This document shows, one piece after another, positions 8,386 through 17,007 of a DNA stretch of 64,000 nt. Every line of letters starts with the position of its first letter. Within the stretch, counting starts at the first letter, position 1. This DNA comes from Bacillus safensis (GTDB taxonomy: Bacteria; Bacillota; Bacilli; Bacillales; Bacillaceae). The notes beneath the pieces were generated by a model that had not been told where the DNA came from, made no database searches, and saw only the letters and a list, made by a program, of their open reading frames with translations. The stretch covers positions 61,661 through 125,660 of the forward strand of contig BSBG01000010.1 in the NCBI GenBank assembly GCA_030159235.1. Reading direction: 5' to 3'. The position numbers were made by a program, and so were the translations under genes.

Positions 8386-11300
8386 TTGAAAAGGATGTTG
8401 TCACTGACTCTCATGATTGTATTAGTCATACAGTCTAGTATTTTAGGAATCTTGCCTTTTGCAGAGGTAGAGGCCAAAGAAATTCAAGAGGACATTTATA
8501 GAAATATTGAGTTTGCTGATGTCGAAGGAAACAAGTTATCACACATGGAAGACGATCTGATAAGAAAAGCCACTGTCCATTGGTCAATAAAAGGAATTGA
8601 GCTAAAACGGGATGATCCGTATGTCCTTTCTCTTCCTTCAACAATCCAAGTAGAAAAAGAGCAAAAAGAACCGATTATTGTCAATCAAATACCTGTTGGC
8701 GAGTATACCGTTTCAAAACAAAATGAAGTGACGGTTATATTTAAAGAAGATGTTGAGCTTGATCCAAATTTAGAAGGATCTATAGATATCGATGTCAGCA
8801 GTATAGCTGAGCAAAAAGAGAAAACAAAGCAAAACGAGCAAAAAGAAGGACTTTTAAAAGATAACTCAACCTCACCGGAGAAAGACAAAGCAGCTAAGAA
8901 GCAAGAAACTGCTCAATCAAAACACAACAAAGAAGATGAGCTGCTAAAAAACAAGGTAAACGTGTCTGAGCGTTTAGGGCTGCAAAGTGTTTCACAACAA
9001 GTGGTGATCAAAGAAAATCTTCTCACTGATGCGCAATTAATTTTTGAAGATCAGGAAGGGAATTCAGTTGAAAAACCTGATATCAACTCACTTATTTCAA
9101 TTAACTATGAATGGGCCATTCCGAATGGACATAGCTACAATGGCGGTGATGAATTCCATTTCAAGGTGCCAGATGAATTAGTGATTTACGAAAAAATTGA
9201 TCGTCTCGAGATGAAGTTTAATCAGGCAACCATTGGTTATTTTTCTGTAGATGAAAGCGGAAATGCCACCATCGAGTTCACAGATTTTATTAAACAATAT
9301 TCAAATATTCATGGAACACTTCAAGTTTGGACGCAATTAGATCAACAAACAGTCATCACTGAAGAAAAAGAAGTCATCATTACCCCGATTGAAGGCAAGG
9401 ATAACGTATCAATCCCGATTCAATACCTTCCAAATGGTCCAAACGTCTCTAAAAAGGGAGAACCAAATCGATCTTACAATGCTGAAACCATTCAATGGAC
9501 AGTAGATTTTAATATGGACTTAGACGATGTGAAACAAGCGAAGCTATTAGATCCGATTCAAGAAGGTCAGGCATTGAAAAAAGATTCAATCAAGCTTTAT
9601 CGAGTTGATACAAAGCTAAATGGAGAAACATTGCTAGGTGAGCAGCTTGACGAAAACCACTACACAATCGGTCAAACAGCAGATGGTCAAGATTTCACGA
9701 TTGAATTTAAAGATGACGTGCATCTAGCCTACCGTTTAATGTATGAAACGGACATTACAAATCAAGATCAGTCTGCATTTCGTAATCAAGCGTCCCTTGT
9801 TTCTGGTGATAAAGTAATCAGTTCAGCAGAAGGGACCGTGAATGTGACAAGAGGTAGTCCTTTAAATAAAAAAGCCGCGCACTACGATCCAGTCACACAA
9901 ACGATTACCTGGGAAATTCGGTATAACTATAACGAAAAAACGCTGGCTCAAAAGGACGCTTTGTTAGAAGACTTCTTTAACGGCACACAGGCGCTGATAT
10001 CTGATTCAATTCAAGTCAAAGAAGTCACAATTGATCAAAATGGCAACGAAGCAGGAACAAAAGCGTTTGAAAACTATGTGGTTCAACCTCAAAAAAAGGA
10101 TGAACAAAACGGATTTACTTTACAATTCAATCGAGATATTCAATCAGCTTATCTCATCACATATCAAACAAAAGCAACCGATCGGATTTTCGAAGCAGAA
10201 GAGATTATCAATACTGTGACAGCTGGCGAAGAGAGCAAACAAGCAAATCAAAGAATTGATCAACAAATCCTAACGAAAAATCACGAAACACCGAATTACA
10301 AGAACAAGACCATTCCATGGCGTATCACCTTCAACAAAGATCAACAAACGATGAACAATCTGATATTAAAAGATACGTTTACAAATGAAGGATTGACCCT
10401 ACAAAAGGATAGTTTGAAGGTCATGACAGGGAATACAGTGCTTGAAGAGGGCACTGATTATCAAATCATTGAACATGAAAATGGATTTGAAATTCAATTT
10501 ACGAAAGAAATAAAGACAGAACATACCGTCACATATACAACGTCCTTTGATTATGAAAAAAGAGCAGATAAAGATCAAAAAAATCTACGAAATCATGTAA
10601 AGCTTGAATGGATCAATGAAGATGGTAAGGAATTAACAAAGGAAAATCATTCTGTTTTCACCCCTGATACTTACACGCAATCAAATGGTTTCAAGAACGG
10701 AACATATGATGCAAAGAAAAAAGAGATCACATGGAATATCGGTGTGAACTATAACTTGAAACATCTAGAAGAGGCGAGAATCGAGGATTTCATTCAAGGA
10801 AATCAGCGTTTGCTTGAAGATTCAATCACCGTCTACTCGCTTGATTTACATGGCGGGGAAAATGGTGCGGAAGAAAAAGAGGTATTAGCGAAAGAACATT
10901 ATGACATCAAATTCCTTGAAAATGAAAAAGGAGAAACAGGGTTCGAAGTCATTTTCAAAAAAGCCATTGATTCTCCATACAAAATCACATATAAAACTAG
11001 TGTTGAAGGAATGGATTTAGTAGAGAAAACCTACGAAAATAAAGCGACCCTTTATAATGGAAAAACAAAAGAATCAGATGTAAATGCTGTGGTGTCTATT
11101 CCAAATGGAGGAAAATACACGAGTAAATCAGGAAATCAACAAGGGAAAGTTATTGATTGGAAAGTGAATATCAACTTTGGCCAATCAACAGTCCAAGATG
11201 CGACGATTATAGATCACCCAAGCAGTAACCAAGCGATAATAGAAAACTCATTTCATCTCTATTCAACGACAATAGATGAAAAGGGGCAAGTGACAAAAGA

Positions 11301-14300
11301 AAAAGAGCTGGAAAAAGGGAAAGATTATGAGTTAGACCTTGAATTCGATCCAGATTCTTTTCAACTCAAATTTAAAGAAGAAATCACGAGACCATATATT
11401 TTAGAATACCAATCTCTCATTTTAGATAAGGTGGGTAGTACACTTCAAAACGAAGTAACGTTTAGAGGGGAAAATGTTCAAGAAATCAAAAAAGAATCTG
11501 AAGCCTCTATCGTTGTAAAACGCACCGCTGGTATGGGAGATGGCACGGGATCGATTGGTGCTTTAACCATTAAAAAGGTAGATGCAAGCAGTGGTAAAGC
11601 GCTAAAAGGAGCAAGCTTTTCCCTTACAGATGCTGCGAGTGGAGTTGTCATTGGAACAAAGGTGACAGATGAAGAGGGATCGCTCATCTTTGATCGCCTA
11701 TTGTATGGTGACTATATCGTGACAGAAGTGAAAGCGCCTGATGGTTATATCAAGAACAAGGAACCGATACATGTATCAATTGATCAGCCTTACGAATCAG
11801 GAGATCAAGCAAAAACAGGAAATAGCATGACGGTGCAAAACCAAGAAATCCGCCAGCATGTCAAGCTCACGAAAAAAGACAAAGAGACAGGTGCGGCATT
11901 AGAGAATGCAGAATTTGAACTGAAAAAAGAATCTGGAGATACCGTCCAAACTCATTTGAAAACGGATGAAAAAGGAGAAATTCTTTTCAAACATCTTGAG
12001 CCAGGTTCCTATTATTTTGTGGAGACAAACGCACCGAAAGGCTATCAATTAAATCAGCAAAAATGGCCGTTTACCATTAAAGAAAATCAAACAGAAACAA
12101 CGATTGTAACCGCAGTAAATGACATCATCAAAGGCTCTGCTGAATTGAGTAAAATAGGTGAAGGTGGAGAGAGACTAGAAGGTGCACAGTTCAAGCTCCT
12201 CGATAAAGAAGGGCAAGAGCTGAATGAACAGCTTGTCACTGGAAAAAATGGCAAGATCACAATTAACGAACTAAGGCCAGGAACGTATCAGCTCATTGAA
12301 ACAAAAGCACCTGATGGCTATGTCTTAGATGAAACGCCAATCAAATTTGAAGTGCCACTCGATCCAAAAGAACCAGTCATCATTTCACAGAAGAACCTAT
12401 ATGAAACAAGTGCATTAGAAGTGATGAAAGAAGGGGAAGATGGCAAGAAGCTTCAAGGTGTTCGATTTGAAGTCAGGGATCAAAATGACGATGTTGTGCG
12501 TAAAGACTTGACAACAGATGAAGATGGGAAGCTTTTGGTCGACAACCTCAAACCGGGCAAATATCAGCTTGTAGAGATAGAGAGTATTGATGGTTACCAA
12601 AAGAAAAATAAACCTTATCCTTTTACCATTGAAGTGGCACAAAAAACACCGACAGAGATAAAAGTGATCAATGATCTCAAAACTGGAGCTGTCCAGCTCA
12701 CGAAGCTTGGTGAAAAGAATGATCTGCTTGAAGGAGCAGAATTCAAGCTTTTAGATGCAAATGGAAAAGAGATTGAAACGGGTCTCGTCACAGATCGGAA
12801 TGGGAAGATCACAATAAGCGATCTTAAACCTGGAACCTATCAGTTTGTTGAAACGAAGGCTCCATTCGGTCATGAGCTTGACGAAATACCTGTCACTTTT
12901 GCTATTCCATTTAACTTTGAGAAGCTGGTCAGTGTGACAAAAGAAAATAGCCGCACAACAGGCGGAGTGCTGCTGCACAAAAAAGGCGAAGATGGGAAAT
13001 CATTAGAAGGGGTTGTCTTTGATCTATCTGATGCCAAAGGAAAAATAGTGGCAGGAGGAGAAGGAATTTCAACCAATCAAGATGGAAAGATCATCTTCGC
13101 AGGTCTAAAACCAGGAACCTATCAATTTGTTGAAAGAAAGAGTCTTGAAGGCTATGAATTGAGTGAGAAACCACTTATCTTTCAAATTGAATTAGGTCAA
13201 AAAGAATTGATTCAAGTGGAGGCAATCAATCAGCTCAAGAAAGGTTCTGTAGAACTCACAAAAATAGGAGAAGAAAAAGAAAGATTGAAAGGCGCAGAAT
13301 TTACACTTTTCAATGACGATGGCAAAGAATTGATGTCAGGTTTAACAACAAACGAGAAAGGCATCATCACTGTCAACGATTTGAAACCAGGCGCTTACCA
13401 ATTGGTTGAAACGAAGGCTCCTTTTGGACATAAATTAGATGCAGAACCAGTGGACTTTAAGATCGATTTCAACCCAAATCAAATGGTTAAAGTCACCAAA
13501 GAAAATATCAGGATGACAAGTGCTGTGAAGCTTCAGAAAAAAGGGGAGGATGGTCAGCTGCTCAGCGGAGTGACCTTTGATCTGTTCGATGAGCATGATC
13601 AGCGTATCAACAAAGGATTAAAGACAGACAAAAACGGTCAATTGACGGTCGATCAACTGAAGCCGGGAACCTACCAATTTATCGAAACAGCAAGCATTGC
13701 CGGCTATGAATTGGATCAGACACCTATCTCATTTACGATTCGTTTAGGTCAAGACAAACCAGCAATAGTAGAAATGATCAACAAACTGAAGCCGGGAGCA
13801 GTCGAACTAACCAAAGTGGATGACGAGGGACATACGCTCGAAAATGCAGAGTTTACTCTTCTGAGTAAAGAAGGAAAAACGTTGAAGACATCACTTGTAA
13901 CGGACCAAAAAGGAAAGCTTCACATCAACGATCTAAAACCGGGAGAATATCAATTCGTTGAAACGAAAGCGCCTCATGGCTATGAATTGGATGCTCAGCC
14001 GATCCTGTTTACGATTGAGAAAAATCAGCAGAAACCGCTTCAATTAACGGCGAAGAATCACCTGATCTTAGGAAGTCTGCGTATCATAAAGGTAGACCAG
14101 CAGACAGATAGAACCTTAAAAGGAGCGGCCTTTGACATTCGTACAAAAGCCGGGAAAACCATAAAATCTGTGACAACTGCAAAAGACGGTGAAGCCATTG
14201 TCAAAGGGCTGAAACCTGGTGATTATATACTCACAGAGACGAAAGCGCCAGATGGTTATGTAGCTTTAAAGAAACCGCTCGCTTTTACGATTCAAATGGG

Positions 14301-14529
14301 CGAAGTGGAGATCAAGACAATGATTGTGAAAAATGCACCAGTGAAGAATGAAGAAGACCACACGAATCCTCCAGCCTCAGATAAAGGGGATCAACATCCG
14401 CCCCATGACTCAAACGGTGAGCTGCCAAAGACTGGTGAAGAATGGTTGCGTTACTTGATGTATGCAGGGATTTTACTAGTAGCTTCTGGAACTGTTCTTC
14501 TTGTTGTCAGAAGAAGAACTATTCAGTAG
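8386..14529 (+). CDS. giant LPKTG cell-wall-anchored adhesin with collagen-adhesin-like and ten CnaB domains
   Basis: About 2,047 residues. Start: TTG at 8386 (AAAAGGGTG 6-8 bases upstream); a GTG at 8377 overlaps that site. Order: signal peptide (1-30); charged linker rich in K/E/Q (about 125-185); adhesin N-domain-like region (about 190-350); five repeats resembling collagen-adhesin B/stalk domains (about 355-1045, recurring x-[TVI]-[IV]-[QTPD]-W-x-[IV] and a-x-[IL]-x-D); ten CnaB/SpaA domains of ~92 residues (about 1055-2000); LPKTGE at about 2013, a hydrophobic helix, and an RRR tail. CnaB domains keep the N-terminal Lys, the Glu in [IV]E-T-K-A-P-x-G-[YH], and the final-strand Asn, so internal isopeptide bonds are expected. 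It is presumably anchored by the adjacent sortase and extends from the cell wall. The ligand is unknown. Confidence 0.93.
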   Translation: MKRMLSLTLMIVLVIQSSILGILPFAEVEAKEIQEDIYRNIEFADVEGNKLSHMEDDLIRKATVHWSIKGIELKRDDPYVLSLPSTIQVEKEQKEPIIVNQIPVGEYTVSKQNEVTVIFKEDVELDPNLEGSIDIDVSSIAEQKEKTKQNEQKEGLLKDNSTSPEKDKAAKKQETAQSKHNKEDELLKNKVNVSERLGLQSVSQQVVIKENLLTDAQLIFEDQEGNSVEKPDINSLISINYEWAIPNGHSYNGGDEFHFKVPDELVIYEKIDRLEMKFNQATIGYFSVDESGNATIEFTDFIKQYSNIHGTLQVWTQLDQQTVITEEKEVIITPIEGKDNVSIPIQYLPNGPNVSKKGEPNRSYNAETIQWTVDFNMDLDDVKQAKLLDPIQEGQALKKDSIKLYRVDTKLNGETLLGEQLDENHYTIGQTADGQDFTIEFKDDVHLAYRLMYETDITNQDQSAFRNQASLVSGDKVISSAEGTVNVTRGSPLNKKAAHYDPVTQTITWEIRYNYNEKTLAQKDALLEDFFNGTQALISDSIQVKEVTIDQNGNEAGTKAFENYVVQPQKKDEQNGFTLQFNRDIQSAYLITYQTKATDRIFEAEEIINTVTAGEESKQANQRIDQQILTKNHETPNYKNKTIPWRITFNKDQQTMNNLILKDTFTNEGLTLQKDSLKVMTGNTVLEEGTDYQIIEHENGFEIQFTKEIKTEHTVTYTTSFDYEKRADKDQKNLRNHVKLEWINEDGKELTKENHSVFTPDTYTQSNGFKNGTYDAKKKEITWNIGVNYNLKHLEEARIEDFIQGNQRLLEDSITVYSLDLHGGENGAEEKEVLAKEHYDIKFLENEKGETGFEVIFKKAIDSPYKITYKTSVEGMDLVEKTYENKATLYNGKTKESDVNAVVSIPNGGKYTSKSGNQQGKVIDWKVNINFGQSTVQDATIIDHPSSNQAIIENSFHLYSTTIDEKGQVTKEKELEKGKDYELDLEFDPDSFQLKFKEEITRPYILEYQSLILDKVGSTLQNEVTFRGENVQEIKKESEASIVVKRTAGMGDGTGSIGALTIKKVDASSGKALKGASFSLTDAASGVVIGTKVTDEEGSLIFDRLLYGDYIVTEVKAPDGYIKNKEPIHVSIDQPYESGDQAKTGNSMTVQNQEIRQHVKLTKKDKETGAALENAEFELKKESGDTVQTHLKTDEKGEILFKHLEPGSYYFVETNAPKGYQLNQQKWPFTIKENQTETTIVTAVNDIIKGSAELSKIGEGGERLEGAQFKLLDKEGQELNEQLVTGKNGKITINELRPGTYQLIETKAPDGYVLDETPIKFEVPLDPKEPVIISQKNLYETSALEVMKEGEDGKKLQGVRFEVRDQNDDVVRKDLTTDEDGKLLVDNLKPGKYQLVEIESIDGYQKKNKPYPFTIEVAQKTPTEIKVINDLKTGAVQLTKLGEKNDLLEGAEFKLLDANGKEIETGLVTDRNGKITISDLKPGTYQFVETKAPFGHELDEIPVTFAIPFNFEKLVSVTKENSRTTGGVLLHKKGEDGKSLEGVVFDLSDAKGKIVAGGEGISTNQDGKIIFAGLKPGTYQFVERKSLEGYELSEKPLIFQIELGQKELIQVEAINQLKKGSVELTKIGEEKERLKGAEFTLFNDDGKELMSGLTTNEKGIITVNDLKPGAYQLVETKAPFGHKLDAEPVDFKIDFNPNQMVKVTKENIRMTSAVKLQKKGEDGQLLSGVTFDLFDEHDQRINKGLKTDKNGQLTVDQLKPGTYQFIETASIAGYELDQTPISFTIRLGQDKPAIVEMINKLKPGAVELTKVDDEGHTLENAEFTLLSKEGKTLKTSLVTDQKGKLHINDLKPGEYQFVETKAPHGYELDAQPILFTIEKNQQKPLQLTAKNHLILGSLRIIKVDQQTDRTLKGAAFDIRTKAGKTIKSVTTAKDGEAIVKGLKPGDYILTETKAPDGYVALKKPLAFTIQMGEVEIKTMIVKNAPVKNEEDHTNPPASDKGDQHPPHDSNGELPKTGEEWLRYLMYAGILLVASGTVLLVVRRRTIQ
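12130..13794 (+). repeat. three tandem copies of a two-domain (A-B) CnaB unit inside the adhesin gene
   Basis: CnaB domains 3-8 alternate in type. A-type starts are at about 12130, 12683 and 13243 (G-[AS]-[AV]-x-L-[ST]-K-[IL]-GE ... ETKAP-[DF]-G). B-type starts are at about 12406, 12961 and 13519 (KxGEDG-x-x-L-x-GV-x-F-[DE], ending in a variable S-x-x-GY). The A-B period is about 552 bases (184 residues). Domain 9 is again A-like. Confidence 0.85.
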
Positions 14530-14547
14530 AAGGAAGGAACGAGTGTA

Positions 14548-15153
14548 TTGATGAAAAAAAGAACCTTATTAGGTAGCTTTTTGATGGTCACGGGGCTGAT
14601 GCTCATCTCCGTTCCTTTTCTATATGAGTGGCGAACTTCTCAAGAGACAGCAGCAATGGAACAGGCATTAAAGTTAATTGAAGAAAATGAAACTGATGCC
14701 CTTTCTTCTATTCCACATTTAACTGTGTCAGAAGAAGACCTGCGAGATGTGATGGAACTAGAGATCCCGTCAATTGATTTAAACGAAAAAGTGCTTCCTG
14801 TTACATCAAAAGAAAATTTAGGCATTGCACTGACTCAAATCAAATCTCATCAAATGCCAGGTGAAGGAAATTTCACGATTGCAGGCCATAGAGGGTATAG
14901 AGGCGACCGGCTTTTCCGGCAGCTGCCAGAGGTACCTAAAGGAGAAAAAGTCGTCTTACATCATCAAGCTGAAACATACGAATATCAAATTGTCAGCTCT
15001 GCTACGATAGAACCGACGGATGTGGATGTATTAAAGGATCGCGGGAAAAATGAACTGACATTGATCACTTGTACACTTGATGGTCAGAAACGCTTTGTCT
15101 TAAAAGGAATACGAATCAACGCTTCAAAGAGTGAGCAGCCATCGGATGTATAA
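14548..15153 (+). CDS. class D-like sortase
   Basis: Transpeptidase that cleaves LPxTG-type signals and joins the protein to the cell wall. 201 residues: an N-terminal membrane anchor (about 6-26), then the sortase beta barrel with catalytic His in AGHRG (~114), Cys in TLITCTL (~175) and Arg in QKRFVLKG (~182). Size, N-terminal anchor and TLITCT are typical of class D Bacillus sortases such as YhcS. It begins 18 bases after the adhesin, so its substrate is very probably that LPKTGE protein. Start: TTG at 14548 is better spaced from AAGGAAGG; ATG at 14551 is the alternative. Confidence 0.93.
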   Translation: MMKKRTLLGSFLMVTGLMLISVPFLYEWRTSQETAAMEQALKLIEENETDALSSIPHLTVSEEDLRDVMELEIPSIDLNEKVLPVTSKENLGIALTQIKSHQMPGEGNFTIAGHRGYRGDRLFRQLPEVPKGEKVVLHHQAETYEYQIVSSATIEPTDVDVLKDRGKNELTLITCTLDGQKRFVLKGIRINASKSEQPSDV

Positions 15154-15472
15154 AACCAACATAATAAATGATGGATGCGATGGAAAAGCAGCGCTCACGA
15201 CCGGTATGTTACACCAATTGTTATCAGAGCAATATCCAACTTTAAAAAACGAACGTTGGGATGTTGATGTAGATACAATTCGGGCTTCACCTATTCTTCA
15301 CCCTTTATTAAGAAGAAAGCTTCCGATTGGTATCGAGAAATTTACTTGTGTTTTGTTCACGCAGCAGACAGCAGCTTTTGGAGAGCCTTTGATTGTGTAT
15401 TTTCTATTGGATGAGAAAGGCGAATCGATTTACGCAATGGATCTATTGCTTGAGCAGCACGATCCACATTAA
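15131..15472 (+). CDS. small protein of unknown family, copy B of a paralogous pair
   Basis: Up to 113 residues from GTG 15131, overlapping the end of the sortase gene by 23 bases, which suggests translational coupling and membership of the adhesin operon. Similarity to copy A (5822-6103) begins only near the ATG at 15206, so the first ~25 codons are either a unique extension or untranslated. The conserved core is VDTIRASPILHP and GIEKFTCVLFTQQT. No signal peptide or membrane segment. Function unknown; being last in the sortase operon it may serve that system. Confidence 0.7.
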   Translation: MSSHRMYKTNIINDGCDGKAALTTGMLHQLLSEQYPTLKNERWDVDVDTIRASPILHPLLRRKLPIGIEKFTCVLFTQQTAAFGEPLIVYFLLDEKGESIYAMDLLLEQHDPH

Positions 15473-15480
15473 ACGAAACG

Positions 15481-15513
15481 AAAAGGAAGGGGTTTTAACT
15501 CCCTTCCTTTTTT
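15481..15513. terminator. convergent bidirectional terminator
   Basis: AAAGGAAGGG / CCCTTCCTTT stem around a short AT-rich loop, with A and T runs on either side. It closes the adhesin operon (+) and the SMR operon (-). Confidence 0.9.
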
Positions 15514-15522
15514 GTCATTCAA

Positions 15523-15837
15523 TCACGCAAACAGCTTCAGCCCAACCACACCAATCACAATCAGCAGCAGGCTCAGAATACGAATCATGTTTTTCGGCTC
15601 TTTAAATAAAATCATATTAAACAAAACAGAGCCCGCCGTTCCAAGTCCAATCCAAACGGTATAGGCGACGGATACTTGAACGGAAGAGAACGAGGCATAT
15701 AAAAACAAAAAGGATAAGGCAAACCCGCCGACAAAAAGGATACCTGTCGTGATTTGTTTTTTCTTACTAAACATATTGAGACCAATGGTGCCGCCGATTT
15801 CGCAGGCAGAGGCTAACAGTACAAAAAACCAACCCAT
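15523..15837 (-). CDS. SMR-family efflux subunit, second of a pair
   Basis: 104 residues from the ATG at 15837, the usual SMR size; a longer frame from 15876 runs into the partner gene. Four transmembrane helices; the active-site Glu is in helix 1 (ASACEIGGT) and the helix 3 signature is VAYTVWIGLGTAGS. It overlaps in phase with the stop of the first subunit (TAATATG), so translation is coupled. Paired SMR proteins assemble as heterodimers that export small cationic compounds by proton antiport. The tetR-smr-smr order matches B. subtilis yvdT-yvdS-yvdR; substrate unknown. Confidence 0.88.
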   Translation of the reverse strand: MGWFFVLLASACEIGGTIGLNMFSKKKQITTGILFVGGFALSFLFLYASFSSVQVSVAYTVWIGLGTAGSVLFNMILFKEPKNMIRILSLLLIVIGVVGLKLFA

Positions 15838-15838
15838 A

Positions 15839-16183
15839 TTAAACCGTTTCTCCTTTCTGCTCATGTGCAGCTCCATCAGACACTTTCAGTCCAAAAATTC
15901 CAAGGATTAAAATGCCCATAAATAAGAGCTTTTCTAATGAAAACGAACCGCCAAACAGCGCATAATCCATCAAAGATGTACCGATCGTTCCGACTCCGGC
16001 AAACACGGCGTACACGGTCCCTGTCGGCAGCTTCTCACAGGCTTTCATTAAAAAATAAAAATCAATCGGAATGAGGCAGATAATGACCGCCCATTCCCAC
16101 ACAGCATCTGCTTTATTTAAACCAAACACCCAAAGTAATTCGAATAAACAAGTGAGTGCGACATACATCCAGCTTTTTTTCAT
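15839..16183 (-). CDS. SMR-family efflux subunit, first of a pair
   Basis: 114 residues, four transmembrane helices, catalytic Glu in TCLFELLWVFGL, helix 3 motif GTVYAVFAGVGTIGT, and a short charged C-terminal tail typical of the longer SMR partner. The start has TAGGAGG at ideal spacing. It is co-transcribed with the next gene and preceded by a TGACGATTCGTCA palindrome that is also found at the upstream TetR gene. It resembles YkkC/YvdS-type subunits; no guanidine riboswitch precedes it, which argues against a simple ykkCD equivalent. Confidence 0.88.
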   Translation of the reverse strand: MKKSWMYVALTCLFELLWVFGLNKADAVWEWAVIICLIPIDFYFLMKACEKLPTGTVYAVFAGVGTIGTSLMDYALFGGSFSLEKLLFMGILILGIFGLKVSDGAAHEQKGETV

Positions 16184-16201
16184 GCGATTTCCTCCTAAAA
16201 C

Positions 16202-16214
16202 TGACGATTCGTCA
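16202..16214. promoter_or_regulatory. palindromic operator TGACGATTCGTCA before the SMR pair
   Basis: Perfect 13-base palindrome just upstream of the ribosome binding site of the first SMR gene. A near-identical site (TGACGATTTGTCA) overlaps the -35 of the TetR gene at 16884-16896. The shared motif supports regulation of both by the TetR-family protein. Confidence 0.6.
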
Positions 16215-16221
16215 TTTTGAA

Positions 16222-16251
16222 GCTAAAAAGAGCGTACAGCAAGTGCTGTAC
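16222..16251 (-). terminator. weak hairpin between tetR and the SMR pair
   Basis: GTACAGC / GCTGTAC stem followed on the minus strand by GCTCTTTTT. The T-run is short, so it may only attenuate tetR transcription into the SMR genes. Confidence 0.45.
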
Positions 16252-16255
16252 TATG

Positions 16256-16834
16256 TTAAGGTGTCTCTATGCCAAGTGCGTAAAGAAGAAATTGCTTCAC
16301 CTCTCGCTTTTGAATCAGAACCTCTTCTGTATCTGTTTCCGTAAATAAATACATTTGCTCAGCTGATGATTCAAGTAGTCCGATAATAAACTTCGCTGCG
16401 TAATGACAGTTCAAATTCGAACGGACTCTTTTGTCCTGCTTTGCTTTTTCTAGAAAAGCAGCAACCCATTTGTAGATTGGCTCATAAATATCTTCCCATT
16501 CCTTTAAATGCTCGGTGGCAGCTAAGCCTGAATAGGTCAGGGCAAGAACATCACGGTATTGCCTTGTAAAAGAGAAGATGAATTCAACAAGCGCATCTGC
16601 TTGATCAAGGACATCCGCATGCTGAGTTAATTCCTTTTCAATCGCAGGCACCATCTGTGCGATCAGATGTTCAGCGATCGCAGGCATGACGGACAGCTTT
16701 GAAGGGAAATATAAATAATACGTTCCTTGCGCTACTCCTGCTGCTTTTACAATATCCGAAATGGTTGTCTTTTCGATTCCCTTTTCTTTAAACGCATCAA
16801 TCGCAGCAAGCATAATCTTTTCTCGTTTTGACAC
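16256..16834 (-). CDS. TetR/AcrR-family repressor of the SMR pair (YvdT-like)
   Basis: 192 residues from the GTG at 16834 (AAGGTCGGTG upstream). The N-terminal TetR HTH is clear (ISDIVKAAGVAQGTYYLYFPSK), and the C-terminal helical domain would bind the inducer. The frame is open for another 180 bases upstream, but that extension contains a TTGACA-17-TAAACT promoter and two palindromes, so the long version is not the real protein. The length then agrees with B. subtilis YvdT. Predicted to repress itself and the downstream SMR genes. Confidence 0.88.
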   Translation of the reverse strand: MSKREKIMLAAIDAFKEKGIEKTTISDIVKAAGVAQGTYYLYFPSKLSVMPAIAEHLIAQMVPAIEKELTQHADVLDQADALVEFIFSFTRQYRDVLALTYSGLAATEHLKEWEDIYEPIYKWVAAFLEKAKQDKRVRSNLNCHYAAKFIIGLLESSAEQMYLFTETDTEEVLIQKREVKQFLLYALGIETP

Positions 16835-16852
16835 ATGATCACCGACCTTAAA

Positions 16853-16897
16853 TGACTGAATGTCAGTCAGTTTATCGAAAAAATGACGATTTGTCAA
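16853..16897 (-). promoter_or_regulatory. autoregulated promoter of the tetR gene with two operators
   Basis: On the minus strand: TTGACA (16892-16897), 17-base spacer, TAAACT (16869-16874). Immediately downstream of the -10 is TGACTGAATGTCAGTCA (16853-16869), two 7-base arms of perfect inverted repeat. Overlapping the -35 is TGACGATTTGTCA (16884-16896). The layout is typical of TetR-family autorepression. Confidence 0.65.
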
Positions 16898-17007
16898 TAC
16901 GATTTCCTCTTCATTCATTGTGAGAATAAGTGATGAATAGATGGGAGAAAGCTTGAATAAGCTGTAAATATGGTCAAGCATCATGTGAGAAAGGGGCAGC
17001 TCTCCGT

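Noticed and set aside
15839..16260. ykkCD-type guanidine exporter under a guanidine riboswitch
   Set aside because: The upstream space is only ~70 bases, with a palindrome and ribosome site; there is no riboswitch, and a TetR gene is present instead.
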